From contig OZ251535.1 in the NCBI GenBank assembly GCA_965243165.1, positions 1,054,001 through 1,118,000 of the forward strand: DNA of 64,000 nucleotides, in the 5' to 3' direction. Positions 18,188 to 28,783 of this stretch are shown here, in pieces. The stretch is from CATQHD01 sp965243165 (GTDB lineage: Bacteria; Actinomycetota; Acidimicrobiia; Spongiisociales; Spongiisociaceae). The notes beneath the pieces were generated by a model. That model did no database searches. It was given only the letters and a program-made list of their open reading frames with translations, and had not been told where the DNA came from. The number at the start of each line of letters is the position of its first letter. The stretch's first letter is position 1. The position numbers were made by a program, and so were the translations under genes.

Positions 18188-19138
18188 TCAGCTGCGGGAG
18201 TGCAGGGCTTCGGTCAGCCGGGGAAGCACCTCGTGCAGGTCGCCCACGACGCCCAGGTCGGCCGCCGAGAAGATCGGCGCTTCGGGGTCCTTGTTGACCG
18301 CCACGATCTGCTTGGAGTCCTTCATGCCCACCAGATGCTGCATGGCGCCCGACACCCCGCACGCTATGTATACGTCGGGCTTGACGGTCTTGCCGGTCTG
18401 GCCCACCTGTTTGGAGTAGGGCACCCATCCGGCGTCCACGATCGCCCGCGTAGCTCCGGTGGCCGCGCCCAGCGCCGCCGCCGCCTCTTCGATCAGCGAG
18501 TAGGCCTCGGCGCTTCCCAGCCCGCGCCCCCCGCTGATGATCACCTTGGCGTCGTCCAGCTGCGGCCCTTCGGCCCGCTCCACGATCTTGTCCACCACCC
18601 TGGGCGAGCCGGAATGCCCCGCGTCCGGGAGGGGAACCTCCTCGACCGGCGGCGCCGCCCCCCCGGTTTCTTCCGCGGCGAACGACTTGGGCCGGACCAG
18701 CACCAGATGGGGTCCGGGGCCTGTGAAGACGGTCTCCACCAGCTCCGAGCCTCCGAAGATCTCGGAGGTGACCGTACAGCCGCCCTCCAGGGACAGATCC
18801 ACCGCGCCGGCCACCACCGGACGGTCGATGCGGGCGGCCAACCGGCCCGCGACATCCCGCGAGGTGTAGGTCTGGGCGAACAGCACCGTCTCCGGGGATT
18901 CCCGCTCGATCAGCCCGGCCAGGGCCGCCGCCGCGGCGGCGGCGGGAAAGCCGCCGCCCCCGGTGAGGCGGTACACGGCTGCGGCTCCATGGGCCCCCAG
19001 GGCGGCGAAGGCCCGGTCGGATCCTTCGCCCAGATAAACGACCGCCGCCTCGCCGCAGGAGGCGGCCTTGGTCAGCACCTCGAGGGCAGGCTCGCCGGGG
19101 CCTCCGTCCGTTTCTTCGGCAAAAACCCAGTTGGACAT
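18188..19138 (-). CDS. etfA: Electron transfer flavoprotein alpha subunit
   Basis: Binds the FAD that shuttles electrons from acyl-CoA and N-methyl-amine dehydrogenases to the quinone pool. The C-terminal FAD domain is diagnostic: RGLGSAEAYSLIEEAAAALG, GWVPYSKQVGQTGKTVKPD and ACGVSGAMQHLVGMKDS. The length of 316 residues is typical. It begins directly at the etfB stop codon (19139), so the two subunits are made together. In this genome the membrane Fe-S oxidoreductase at 57626-59779 is a plausible electron acceptor. Confidence 0.96.
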   Translation of the reverse strand: MSNWVFAEETDGGPGEPALEVLTKAASCGEAAVVYLGEGSDRAFAALGAHGAAAVYRLTGGGGFPAAAAAAALAGLIERESPETVLFAQTYTSRDVAGRLAARIDRPVVAGAVDLSLEGGCTVTSEIFGGSELVETVFTGPGPHLVLVRPKSFAAEETGGAAPPVEEVPLPDAGHSGSPRVVDKIVERAEGPQLDDAKVIISGGRGLGSAEAYSLIEEAAAALGAATGATRAIVDAGWVPYSKQVGQTGKTVKPDVYIACGVSGAMQHLVGMKDSKQIVAVNKDPEAPIFSAADLGVVGDLHEVLPRLTEALHSRS

Positions 19139-19897
19139 CTACACCACCTTTGCTGCTTCGAGGAACTCGACGATCCGCAGATGGCCTGTTCCGTCGTCTT
19201 CCACCACTTCACCCGCCTGCCGCTCAGGGGCGGGCGCCACCGAGGCCACCTCCTGGCCGGGTTCCCCCCCCACCCCCAGGTCGGAGGCGGTCAGCGCCTC
19301 GACCGGCTTGTTCTTGGCCGCCATGATGCCCCGGAAGGTCGGATAGCGGGGCTCCACCGCCCCCGCCGTTACGGACAGCACCGCCGGGAGGCCGGACTCC
19401 ACCACGTCGAATCCCGAGTCGGTCTGGCGCTCGATGCGGAGGGCGTTCCCCTCCAGCTCGACCTTGCGGGCGAAGGTCAGGGCGGGGGCGTCCAGCAGCT
19501 CGGCCAGCATCTGAGGCACGATCCCCGTGTAACCGTCGGTCGATTCGACGCCCGCCACCAGCACGTCGAAACCCGTCCGCCGGGCGGCGGCCGCCAGCAC
19601 CTTGGCGGTGGTGAGGGCGTCGCTTCCCTCCAGGGCGGGGTCGTCCACGATCACCGCCCGGTCGGCCCCCATGGCCAGGGCTTGGCGGATTCCCTGCATG
19701 GTGCCGGAGGGGCCCATCGAGATGAGCGTCACCTCCCCGCCGGTCTCCTCGCTCAGCTGGAGGCCCACCTCGATCCCGTAGCGGTCGGTGTCGTCCAGCA
19801 CCTGTTCGGGGGGCCGCACCAGGCGTTTGGTCTCCGGATCCAACGAGGAGGGCGAGGCCGGATCGGGGATCTGCTTGACGCACACCGCTATCTGCAT
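19139..19897 (-). CDS. etfB: Electron transfer flavoprotein beta subunit
   Basis: Partner of EtfA, 252 residues, binding AMP. It shows the family start MQIAVCVKQIPDP, the signature region ALTFARKVELEGNALRIERQTDSG and YPTFRGIMAAKNKPVE. It precedes etfA with no gap. Upstream, 68 bases separate it from deoA on the same strand, enough for a promoter, so etfBA may be transcribed independently of the pyrimidine salvage genes. Confidence 0.96.
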   Translation of the reverse strand: MQIAVCVKQIPDPASPSSLDPETKRLVRPPEQVLDDTDRYGIEVGLQLSEETGGEVTLISMGPSGTMQGIRQALAMGADRAVIVDDPALEGSDALTTAKVLAAAARRTGFDVLVAGVESTDGYTGIVPQMLAELLDAPALTFARKVELEGNALRIERQTDSGFDVVESGLPAVLSVTAGAVEPRYPTFRGIMAAKNKPVEALTASDLGVGGEPGQEVASVAPAPERQAGEVVEDDGTGHLRIVEFLEAAKVV

Positions 19898-19965
19898 GGT
19901 TGCTTGCTCCTGGGTGGGGTTCCGGTCAGGAACCGGAGTCTACCGGACGGCGGAAGCAACCCTCT

Positions 19966-21258
<1,293 letters not shown>

Positions 21259-21279
21259 GGTCACCCCTGATTATTCGGG

Positions 21280-21900
21280 TTACAGCGTCCCGAAGAGCCG
21301 GTCGCCCATGTCGCCGAGGCCGGGCCAGATGAAGAAGCGGTCGTCGAGGCGGGCGTCGAGGGCGGCGGTCACCAACCTCACGTCGGGGTGGTCGGCCTTG
21401 AGGCGCGCCATCCCTTCCGGCGCCGCCACCACGCACAGGGCGGTTATGTCCTCGGCCCCGGCCGCCTTGGATTCCTCGACCGCCCAGCACAGCGACCCCC
21501 CGGTGGCCAGCATCGGCTCCAGCACCAGCACGGTGCGCCCCGCCAGGTCGGGGAACTTCTTGTAGTACTCGACGGGCCGGGCGGTTTCCTCCTCGCGCTC
21601 CACTCCGGCGTAGCCGACGGTGGCGTCGGGGACCAGGTCGAGCACCGCATCGATCAGGCCCAGGCCCGCCCGAAGCACCGCCACCGCCGCCACCGGGCGG
21701 GCCAGCCGGTATCCGCGGGCCGCCGCCAGGGGGGTCTGCAGCGGGTAATCCTCCATGTCCTTGCGGGCGAGGGCTTCCATCAACAAGACGTAGGCCAGCC
21801 GCCGCGTAGCGTTCCGAAACTGTTCGGGGGCGGTGGAAGCATCCCGAAGAACACTCAGATAGTGGCGGCTGAGGGGATGGTCGACGATGATCGTTTCCAA
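21280..21900 (-). CDS. upp: Uracil phosphoribosyltransferase
   Basis: Converts uracil and PRPP to UMP. The protein has 206 residues, with the PRPP-binding loop VLEPMLATGGSLCWAVEE and the uracil-binding end FFIWPGLGDMGDRLFGT. Its start is TTG at 21900 (ETIIVDHPLSRHYLS), supported by AGGAGA a few bases upstream. It is divergent from ffh, with about 265 bases between the starts. Confidence 0.96.
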   Translation of the reverse strand: METIIVDHPLSRHYLSVLRDASTAPEQFRNATRRLAYVLLMEALARKDMEDYPLQTPLAAARGYRLARPVAAVAVLRAGLGLIDAVLDLVPDATVGYAGVEREEETARPVEYYKKFPDLAGRTVLVLEPMLATGGSLCWAVEESKAAGAEDITALCVVAAPEGMARLKADHPDVRLVTAALDARLDDRFFIWPGLGDMGDRLFGTL

Positions 21901-22166
21901 GGGATCTCCTGTTCCTCCGGCGCTGCATCCGCGCTGGCTGGTTCCCTGCCTTCTCCCGCCGGCGGGATGCAGACCGAAGGGTAACCGCCTGCGGCGGCGG
22001 ATGCCGGTGGCCCGGTTCCGGGGGAAGTGAACGGCCGCCGGCGGTCCGGCGCCTCTGGCGGCGGCGGGCCTCTGGGTTGAAACAGAAGCGCCGCGATGGC
22101 GCCTTCGGGTCGGAGCCGGTTTATCGTGGAGCGGAAGGCGCGCCGAGGAGAAAGGGGCCGCACCGG

Positions 22167-23612
22167 GTGTTCGAGTCGTTGACCAACCGCTTCGAGGGGG
22201 TGTTCGACCGGCTGCGGGGCCGGGGCCGCCTCAGCCCGCGGGATGTGGAAGATGCCTTGGGGGAGGTGCGCCGGGCTCTGCTCGAGGCGGACGCGGCGGT
22301 GGAGGTGGTGGGGCGTCTGCTGGACCGGATCCGGGCCCGGGCGGTGGGCGCCGAGGTGCTGCGGAGCGTGGCGCCGGGGCATCAGGTGGTGAAGATAGTC
22401 CACGAGTGCCTGATCGAGACCCTCGGACGCGAGGCCGTTCCGCTGGCTTCGGGCAAGGCGCCGCCCGCCGTGACCCTGATGGTGGGCCTGCAAGGGTCGG
22501 GCAAGACCACTTCGGCGGCCAAGCTGGCGCACCTGCACCAGCGGTCCGGAAAGCGGGTGCTGCTGGCGGCGGCGGATCTGGTCCGGCCGGGGGCGGTGGA
22601 ACAGCTGCAGCTGCTGGGGGAGCGGGTCGGCGTTCCGGTGTTGGCCGACCCGAGCGGCGGCCCCGTCCAGGTGGTCAGGTCGGCCCTGCGGCGCGCCCGG
22701 CGGGAGGGTTTTGACAAGGTGGTGGTGGACACCGCCGGCCGGCTGCAGATCGACCGCGCCCTCATGAAGGAGCTGGCCGCCGTCGCCAAGGCCTCCGACC
22801 CCGAGGAGGTGTTGCTGGTGCTCGACGCCATGACCGGTCAGCAGGCCGTCTCCGTTGCGAAGGGATTCTTGGAGCACACCGCCGTGACCGGCGTCATCCT
22901 GTCCAAGCTCGACAGCGACGCCAGGGGCGGGGCGGCCATCTCGGTGCGGGAGGCGGCCGGCTGCCCCATCAAGCTGGTGGGGACCGGGGAGCGCCCCGAG
23001 GACCTGGAGGTGTTCCACCCCGAGCGCATGGCCTCGCGCATCCTCGGGATGGGGGACATCCTCACCTTGGTCGAAAAGGCGGAGCAGGCCTTCGAGGAGG
23101 AACAGGCGATGGAGCTGGCCGACCGGATGCTGAAGGCCGAGTTCACCTTCGACGATTTCCTCGAACAGGTGAAGGGTCTGCGCCGGATGGGGTCTATCGG
23201 CGAACTGCTTGGTATGATCCCCGGCGGCGGCCCCGCTTCGGCGGACGCGGAAGGCCTCGACCGGGGTGTCCGCCGCATCGAAGCGATCATCCGCTCGATG
23301 ACCCCGGCCGAGAGGACCGACCCCAAGGTCATCGACGGCAGCCGCCGGCGCAGGATCGCAGCGGGGTCGGGAACCTCGGTGCAGGATGTATCCGGCCTGT
23401 TGCGGCAGTTCGGCCAGATGCGGAACATGATGAAGTCCCTGTCGCAGGGGAATGCTCTGCCGGGCCTCCCCGGAATACCGGGGGCGGGTTTTCCCGGCGG
23501 CATGCCCAGGTCGGGCGCCAAGCGGGGCCGCCGGAGGGCCAGGCCGTCCAGCGCCTCCGGCAAGCGGCCCAGGACGCCCAAGAAACTCCAGAAGAAAAAA
23601 AGGAAGAGGTGA
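22167..23612 (+). CDS. ffh: Signal recognition particle protein
   Basis: The GTPase of the signal recognition particle, which directs membrane and secreted proteins to FtsY and SecYEG. GTG 22167 gives the standard beginning (V/M)FESLTNRFEGVF and follows AAAGGGG. The N and G domains show GLQGSGKTTSAAKLA, DTAGRLQID and LSKLDSDARGG; the M domain starts near GSIGELLGMIPGG. The C-terminal 60 residues are Gly/Pro then strongly Lys/Arg-rich. The gene leads the rpsP operon and is 3 bases from rpsP. An SRP RNA gene was not found here. Confidence 0.96.
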   Translation: MFESLTNRFEGVFDRLRGRGRLSPRDVEDALGEVRRALLEADAAVEVVGRLLDRIRARAVGAEVLRSVAPGHQVVKIVHECLIETLGREAVPLASGKAPPAVTLMVGLQGSGKTTSAAKLAHLHQRSGKRVLLAAADLVRPGAVEQLQLLGERVGVPVLADPSGGPVQVVRSALRRARREGFDKVVVDTAGRLQIDRALMKELAAVAKASDPEEVLLVLDAMTGQQAVSVAKGFLEHTAVTGVILSKLDSDARGGAAISVREAAGCPIKLVGTGERPEDLEVFHPERMASRILGMGDILTLVEKAEQAFEEEQAMELADRMLKAEFTFDDFLEQVKGLRRMGSIGELLGMIPGGGPASADAEGLDRGVRRIEAIIRSMTPAERTDPKVIDGSRRRRIAAGSGTSVQDVSGLLRQFGQMRNMMKSLSQGNALPGLPGIPGAGFPGGMPRSGAKRGRRRARPSSASGKRPRTPKKLQKKKRKR

Positions 23613-23615
23613 AAC

Positions 23616-24167
23616 ATGGCGGTGAAGATCCGCCTCAAGCGGATGGGGAAGAAGAAGCGGCCCACCTACCGGGTGGTGGTGGCCGACGCCCGCGCGCCCC
23701 GTGACGGGCGCATCATCGAGCTGATCGGCCGCTACGACCCGCACCCGGACCCTTCGGTCGTGAAGATCGACAACGAGCGGGCCAAGTATTGGCTCGGCAA
23801 CGGGGCCCAGCCCACCGACCGGGTGCAGAAGCTGCTCGAGATATCGGGGGCGGTCAAGCGGCCCAAGGTGTCGAGGGCGGGCGTCTATCTGCTCGAAGAT
23901 GACGAAGAACCGCCCCCGGCGCCCGAGCCGGCCCCCGTTCCGGAAAAGCCTCCGGCCCCGGCGCCGGCGCCGGCGGTTGAGGCAGCGGCGGGGGAGGCCG
24001 CCCCGGAAACGCCGGCCGCGGAGGCCGCAGGGAGCGGAGAGGAAGAGGAAGAGGCGGGTGCGGCTTCGGAGGCCGACGCCCCCGGAGACGCCGAGAATCA
24101 GGCCGGCGCCGAGGCGCAGGCCCCAGAAGGCGATGCAGACAGCAAAACGGAAGGCGGGTTGTCATGA
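23616..24167 (+). CDS. rpsP: 30S ribosomal protein S16 with long acidic C-terminal tail
   Basis: The first 85-90 residues (AVKIRLKRMGKKKRPTYR, GRYDPHPDPSVVKID, WLGNGAQPTDRVQKLLE) are a complete S16. Beyond that, about 95 residues of Glu/Ala/Pro-rich, probably disordered tail are added, doubling the usual length. Short acidic extensions of S16 occur in some actinobacteria; this one is long. It follows ffh and overlaps khpA by 4 bases (ATGA). Confidence 0.95.
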   Translation: MAVKIRLKRMGKKKRPTYRVVVADARAPRDGRIIELIGRYDPHPDPSVVKIDNERAKYWLGNGAQPTDRVQKLLEISGAVKRPKVSRAGVYLLEDDEEPPPAPEPAPVPEKPPAPAPAPAVEAAAGEAAPETPAAEAAGSGEEEEEAGAASEADAPGDAENQAGAEAQAPEGDADSKTEGGLS

Positions 24168-24412
24168 GCGGAGAAATCGTCGAGCGGGTGGTGAGTTATG
24201 TGGTGTCGTCGATCGTCGACGACAAGGAGGCGGTCGAGGTGACCATGATCGACCGGGGCGAGGACGAGGTGGTGGCCGAGGTGCGCACCGCCCCCGGCGA
24301 GATGGGCCGGGTGATCGGGCGGGGGGGCCGGGTCGCACGGGCCATCCGCTCGGTGGCGCAGACCGCGGCCGAGGAGGAAGGCCTCACCGCCGGGGTCGAG
24401 TTCGTGGATTGA
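24164..24412 (+). CDS. khpA: KH-domain RNA-binding protein KhpA
   Basis: A small protein of 82 residues made of one KH domain, with the RNA-binding loop IGRGGRVARAIRS. It is the usual neighbour of rpsP and rimM; relatives bind RNA together with KhpB/EloR. The ATG overlaps the rpsP stop, showing coupling. Confidence 0.92.
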   Translation: MSGEIVERVVSYVVSSIVDDKEAVEVTMIDRGEDEVVAEVRTAPGEMGRVIGRGGRVARAIRSVAQTAAEEEGLTAGVEFVD

Positions 24413-24501
24413 CCCAGAGGGCGGCGGCCTGCCCGAGATCATTCACTCCCCGCCCACTGCCTTCGCAACGGGTCAGGGCCGAACACAGCCCCGGTGAGCC
24501 G

Positions 24502-25026
24502 ATGACGCGGACGGGCGGGGCGGCTGGAATGACGGCGGTGGGGAGGATCGTTCGTTGCCGCGGGGTCGAAGGCGAAGTGTTGGTGCGGGTCGAATCCGAC
24601 CAGCCCGACCGGTTCACCCCTCCCGCCGTCTTTCGCGCCGGCGGAGCGGATTCCCTCTTGGTGCTGACCGAGGCCCGCCCCGGCCCCAAGGGGCTCATCG
24701 CCCGTTTCGCCGGGGTAACCACCCTGGAGGCCGCCTCCGAGCTGGTGGGCGCCGACCTGCTGATCGAGGCGGACGAACGGGGGCCGCTCCAACCGGACGA
24801 GTACTGGCCCGACCAGCTGATCGGACTCGAGGTGCGGATCGGGCAGGAGCGGGCGGGAAGGGTGGAGGACGTGATCCTGGGGCCGCAGGACCGGCTGGCG
24901 GTGTCGCTCCGAAGCGGCGCCTCCGCCGAGGTTCCGTTCGTCGCGGCCCTGGTCCCGGAGGTCGATCTGGCCGGAGGCTGGCTGCGCATCGACCCGCCCG
25001 CCGGCCTGTTGGACCTGCCGTCTTGA
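24502..25026 (+). CDS. rimM: Ribosome maturation factor RimM
   Basis: Assists maturation of the 30S head domain, contacting S19. The N-terminal barrel begins VGRIVRCRGVEGEVLV and the PRC-barrel half includes PDEYWPDQLIGLEV. The protein is 174 residues if started at ATG 24502; the ATG at 24529 would begin closer to the conserved fold. It would normally be followed by trmD, but cofG and cofH are inserted here. Confidence 0.9.
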   Translation: MTRTGGAAGMTAVGRIVRCRGVEGEVLVRVESDQPDRFTPPAVFRAGGADSLLVLTEARPGPKGLIARFAGVTTLEAASELVGADLLIEADERGPLQPDEYWPDQLIGLEVRIGQERAGRVEDVILGPQDRLAVSLRSGASAEVPFVAALVPEVDLAGGWLRIDPPAGLLDLPS

Positions 25027-25039
25027 CGGGGCCGCATTG

Positions 25040-26179
25040 ATGGGCCATCCCCTTCCCGACCGGGAGCTGGCCGCCGCCTATCTCGACGGCGCCAGGGACG
25101 CCGCCCCTTTGTTCGAGCACGCCCGCCGGCTGCGGGACGAAGGGCGGGGGCGCACCGTTACCTTCAGCCCCAAGGTGTTCATTCCGCTCACCACCCTGTG
25201 CCGGGACGTCTGCACCTACTGCACCTTCGCCAAACCGCCGGGCGCCGGGGGGGAATACCTGACCCCCGAGGACGCGATGGCGGTCGCCCGGGCGGGGGAT
25301 GCGGCCGGATGCCGGGAGGCGCTGCTGACCCTGGGGGACCGGCCGGAGGAGCGCTGGCCGCAGGCGCGGAGCTTCCTGGCCTCGCAGGGCTGCGCCACCA
25401 CCCTCGAGTACACGGCGGCGGTCAGCCGGATGATCGTCGAAGGCACCGGGCTGTTCCCCCACGCCAACCCCGGCTGCATGACCGAAGAGGAGATGGCCGC
25501 CCTGCGCCCGTCCAACGCCTCGATGGGGCTGATGCTGGAGAACATCTCGCCCCGCCTGATGGCTCCGGGGATGCCCCATCACAACTGCCCCGACAAGGAC
25601 CCCGCCCTGCGGATGGCGGTCATCGAGGCCGCCGGCGCCCTCCGCGTCCCCTTCACCACCGGAATACTGGTGGGCATCGGCGAGACCAACTCCGAGATAG
25701 TCGACAGCCTGTTCGCCCTGGCCGAAGTGCATGCCCGGCTGGGGCACATCCAGGAGGTGATCGTCCAGAACTTCCGCGCCAAGGCCGACACCAGGATGCG
25801 CCGCTCGGCCGAACCTATTCCGGCCTGGTTCGCCCGGGTGGTGGCCGCCGCCCGCTGGATACTCGGCCCGGAGATGAACCTGCAGACGCCGCCCAACCTG
25901 ACCGAGCGCTACGAGATCTACCTGGACGCCGGCGTCAACGACTGGGGCGGGGTGTCGCCCCTCACCATCGACTGGGTCAACCCGGAGGCGCCTTGGCCGC
26001 ATCTGGCCGAGCTCCGCGCCCGCACCGAGGCCCGCGGCTTCGAGCTGGCCCCCCGGCTGCCGGTGTACCCCGAGTACATCAGCCGGGAGTGGATAGATCC
26101 GGGGTTGTTTGACCGGGTGCGCGAGGCGGCGGACGACCGGGGGTACGCTTCGATGCGTCAACGGGAGGGTGTTCTGTGA
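25040..26179 (+). CDS. cofG: FO synthase subunit CofG (radical SAM)
   Basis: First half of 7,8-didemethyl-8-hydroxy-5-deazariboflavin (FO) synthase, which makes the chromophore of coenzyme F420. The radical-SAM cluster ligands are in LCRDVCTYCTF (CxxxCxxC). Family signatures include EALLTLGDRPEERW, HIQEVIVQNFRAK and NDWGGVSPLTIDWVNPE. The protein has 379 residues. In most actinobacteria CofG and CofH form one protein (FbiC); here they are separate genes overlapping by 4 bases (GTGA). Confidence 0.95.
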   Translation: MGHPLPDRELAAAYLDGARDAAPLFEHARRLRDEGRGRTVTFSPKVFIPLTTLCRDVCTYCTFAKPPGAGGEYLTPEDAMAVARAGDAAGCREALLTLGDRPEERWPQARSFLASQGCATTLEYTAAVSRMIVEGTGLFPHANPGCMTEEEMAALRPSNASMGLMLENISPRLMAPGMPHHNCPDKDPALRMAVIEAAGALRVPFTTGILVGIGETNSEIVDSLFALAEVHARLGHIQEVIVQNFRAKADTRMRRSAEPIPAWFARVVAAARWILGPEMNLQTPPNLTERYEIYLDAGVNDWGGVSPLTIDWVNPEAPWPHLAELRARTEARGFELAPRLPVYPEYISREWIDPGLFDRVREAADDRGYASMRQREGVL

Positions 26180-28074
26180 CCGACGGCGGCCGAGAAATCA
26201 CATTCTGCCGGATGCGTCCGGCGGGGGCGGTGACCGCAGCCGGGGCGGCCGCCCGCCGGACGGAGGGAACCACCGCGCTGGAGCTCGACCGGGCCGACCC
26301 CGATTCGGCGGCGGCCTGCCTGGCCGGGGGAGTCTTGCCGGTCGCGGCCGGGCACACCGGCGCGGGCTTCGCCGCTTGGGCGGTGGAACCGGCCCAAGCC
26401 CTGGAGCTGTCGGAGGCGGGCGCGCCCGGGTGGCGGCTGGCGGTGATCCACACCCCGGACCGGGCGGCGGTGGTCGACGCCTTGGCCCGCACGCAGGCGG
26501 CCTTCCTGCGCACCGGCCGCAGCCGGGCGGCGGACGCGGCCGGAATATGCAGCCTGCCCGCCGTCGAGGCCCGGGTTTCGGTGTTCGTCGATTCGGCGGC
26601 CGAGGCGGCGGCGGCCGTCGAGGCCGGGGCGTCCGACCTCTTGCTGAGGGATTGGGGTACGGAGATGATCGGCGAGCTGCGGGAGGCGCTGGGCGGGCGT
26701 CTGGCCGAGCGGACCGCCGCGCCGGGGGGAGTCTCGGTCGACGAGGCGAGGGAATCCCTGTCCGCCCCTCTGTTCAAGGCCTATCTCGACCTGGTGGACG
26801 CCTCCGGATACGCCCGCCCCCGCAGCCGGTGGGCGCCGGGGGCGCCGGTCGAGCCGCCCCTCAATCCGCACCGCTTCTCGGCGGCGTGGCCCGACGCCCT
26901 CTGGACCGGGGCGAAGCCGCCCCCCGGCCTGGCCGGGGCAACCCCGCCGGTGCGGGCCGTCCTCGAGTCGTCCCTGGAGGGCAGGCCGCCTTCGGTCGAA
27001 GAGACGGCCCTGCTGCTGTCGGCCCGGGGCGGAGACGTGGACGCCGCCGCCGCCGCCGCCGACCTCCTGCGGCGGGAGCGGGCGGGGGGCGCCGTCACCT
27101 ACGTGGTGAACCGCAACATCAACTACACCAACGTGTGCTACTTCCGCTGCGGGTTCTGCGCCTTCTCCAAAGGCCCCCGCAGCCTGAACCTGCGGGGCGA
27201 CCCCTACCTGATGAGCATCGAGGAGGTGGCCGCCCGCACCGTCGAGGCCGCCGGGCGGGGCGCCGCCGAGGTATGCCTCCAGGGGGGGATACATCCGAGC
27301 TTCACGGGGCGCTTCTATGTTGACCTCTTGTCGGCCGTCAAGGAGGCGGCCCCCGGCATCCATGTGCACGGGTTCACCCCGCTGGAGGTCTGGCAGGGCG
27401 CCGAGACGCTGGGGATGACGGTCAGGTCCTTCTTGGAGATGCTGAGGGACGCCGGACTGGGAACCCTGCCCGGCACCGCCGCCGAGATCCTCGACGACCG
27501 GGTGCGGAAGCATCTGTGCCCCGACAAGATCCGCACCGCCCAATGGGCCGAGGTGATGCTGACCGCCCACGAGCTGGGGCTGCGGTCCACCTCCACCATC
27601 ATGTTCGGACACATCGACGATCCGCGGTCCTGGGCCAACCATCTGGAGGTCATCCGGGAGATACAGCGGCGCACCGGCGGTTTCACCGAGCTGGTGCCGC
27701 TTCCCTTCGTCCACATGGCCGCCCCCATCTACCTGCGGGGGAGGTCGCGGCCCGGCCCCACCTGGGACGAGGTGGTGCTGGTCCACGCCGTTGCCCGCCT
27801 GGCCCTCGACGGCCTGATCCCCAACATCCAGGCCTCGTGGGTGAAGCTGGGCCTCGAAGGCGCCGCCCGGCTGCTTGACGCCGGCTGCAACGACCTGGGC
27901 GGCACCCTGATGAACGAGACCATCTCCCGGGCGGCCGGCGCCTCCCACGGCCAAGAGGTGACCCCCTCCGATTTCGAGGAGCTGATCACCCGGGCTGGCC
28001 GCACCCCCCGGCGGCGCAGCACCCTCTACCGGCTGCTTGACGAGGCCCCTCGACCGGTCGGGCCGCGCTCGTAG
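26176..28074 (+). CDS. cofH: FO synthase subunit CofH with an extra N-terminal domain
   Basis: Second radical-SAM half of FO synthase, using tyrosine and a diaminouracil. The cluster motif CYFRCGFCAFSK lies near residue 321, preceded by VVNRNINYTN and followed by EVCLQGGIHPSFTG, GTAAEILDDRVRKHLCPDK and NDLGGTLMNETISRAAG. At 632 residues it is some 250 longer than stand-alone CofH. Residues about 190-315 resemble the linker between the halves of fused FbiC; residues 1-190 are an alpha/beta-looking segment I do not recognise. The GTG start overlaps the cofG stop. A fission of an ancestral FbiC is possible. Confidence 0.92.
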   Translation: MTDGGREITFCRMRPAGAVTAAGAAARRTEGTTALELDRADPDSAAACLAGGVLPVAAGHTGAGFAAWAVEPAQALELSEAGAPGWRLAVIHTPDRAAVVDALARTQAAFLRTGRSRAADAAGICSLPAVEARVSVFVDSAAEAAAAVEAGASDLLLRDWGTEMIGELREALGGRLAERTAAPGGVSVDEARESLSAPLFKAYLDLVDASGYARPRSRWAPGAPVEPPLNPHRFSAAWPDALWTGAKPPPGLAGATPPVRAVLESSLEGRPPSVEETALLLSARGGDVDAAAAAADLLRRERAGGAVTYVVNRNINYTNVCYFRCGFCAFSKGPRSLNLRGDPYLMSIEEVAARTVEAAGRGAAEVCLQGGIHPSFTGRFYVDLLSAVKEAAPGIHVHGFTPLEVWQGAETLGMTVRSFLEMLRDAGLGTLPGTAAEILDDRVRKHLCPDKIRTAQWAEVMLTAHELGLRSTSTIMFGHIDDPRSWANHLEVIREIQRRTGGFTELVPLPFVHMAAPIYLRGRSRPGPTWDEVVLVHAVARLALDGLIPNIQASWVKLGLEGAARLLDAGCNDLGGTLMNETISRAAGASHGQEVTPSDFEELITRAGRTPRRRSTLYRLLDEAPRPVGPRS

Positions 28075-28084
28075 GAGGCGGCGG

Positions 28085-28783
28085 TTGCCGGTCGACATCG
28101 GTGTCGTCACCCTGTTCCCGGCCTACTTCGACGGGCCGTTGGGGGTGGGGGCAACCGCCAAGGCGCTGGCGGACGGCGCTCTGCGGGTGGAGATGATCCC
28201 GTTGCGGGTCTATGGTGAGGGCCGGCACCGGCAGGTCGACGACGCCCCTTTCGGAGGCGGGGCGGGGATGGTGCTGATGGCCGAACCGCTGGCCCGGGCC
28301 GTAGAAGGCCGGGAGGGCGCCCGCCGCATCCTCTTCACCCCGGCCGGCCGCCCCCTCGACCAGGCCGCCCTCGACCGCTGGGCGGGCCTCGGCTCGCTCG
28401 TCCTGGTGTGCGGGCGGTACGAGGGGGTGGACGAGCGGTTCGCCGAGCTCTTCATCGACGAGGAGGTCTCCTTGGGCGACTACGTGCTGGCGGGCGGGGA
28501 AGCGGCGGCGGCGGCGGTGATCGAGGGGATCGCCCGGCTGCTTCCCGGTGTGCTCGGCAACCCCCGGTCGGCCGAGTCGGAATCCTTCCGGGGCGGCCTG
28601 CTCGAGGAACCCCAGTACACGAGGCCGGCCGTCTTCCGGGGCCGCGCCGCCCCCGAGGTGCTGCTGTCCGGCGACCACGCCCGGATCGAAGCTTGGCGGG
28701 CCGCCCGGCGCCTGGAACGCACCCGGTCCCGCCGCCCCGACCTGTTGGCCGGCCGGCCGGAGGATCCGCCTCCGCCGGGCTGA
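28085..28783 (+). CDS. trmD: tRNA (guanine-37-N1)-methyltransferase
   Basis: Methylates G37 in tRNAs to prevent frameshifting. The SAM-binding trefoil-knot motifs are LVCGRYEGVDERF and EEVSLGDYVLAGGEAAA; DDAPFGGGAGMV is the N-terminal signature. TTG 28085 is chosen as start because AGGAGG lies just upstream and VDIGVVTLFPAYF follows. The protein has 232 residues. Confidence 0.95.
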   Translation: MPVDIGVVTLFPAYFDGPLGVGATAKALADGALRVEMIPLRVYGEGRHRQVDDAPFGGGAGMVLMAEPLARAVEGREGARRILFTPAGRPLDQAALDRWAGLGSLVLVCGRYEGVDERFAELFIDEEVSLGDYVLAGGEAAAAAVIEGIARLLPGVLGNPRSAESESFRGGLLEEPQYTRPAVFRGRAAPEVLLSGDHARIEAWRAARRLERTRSRRPDLLAGRPEDPPPPG

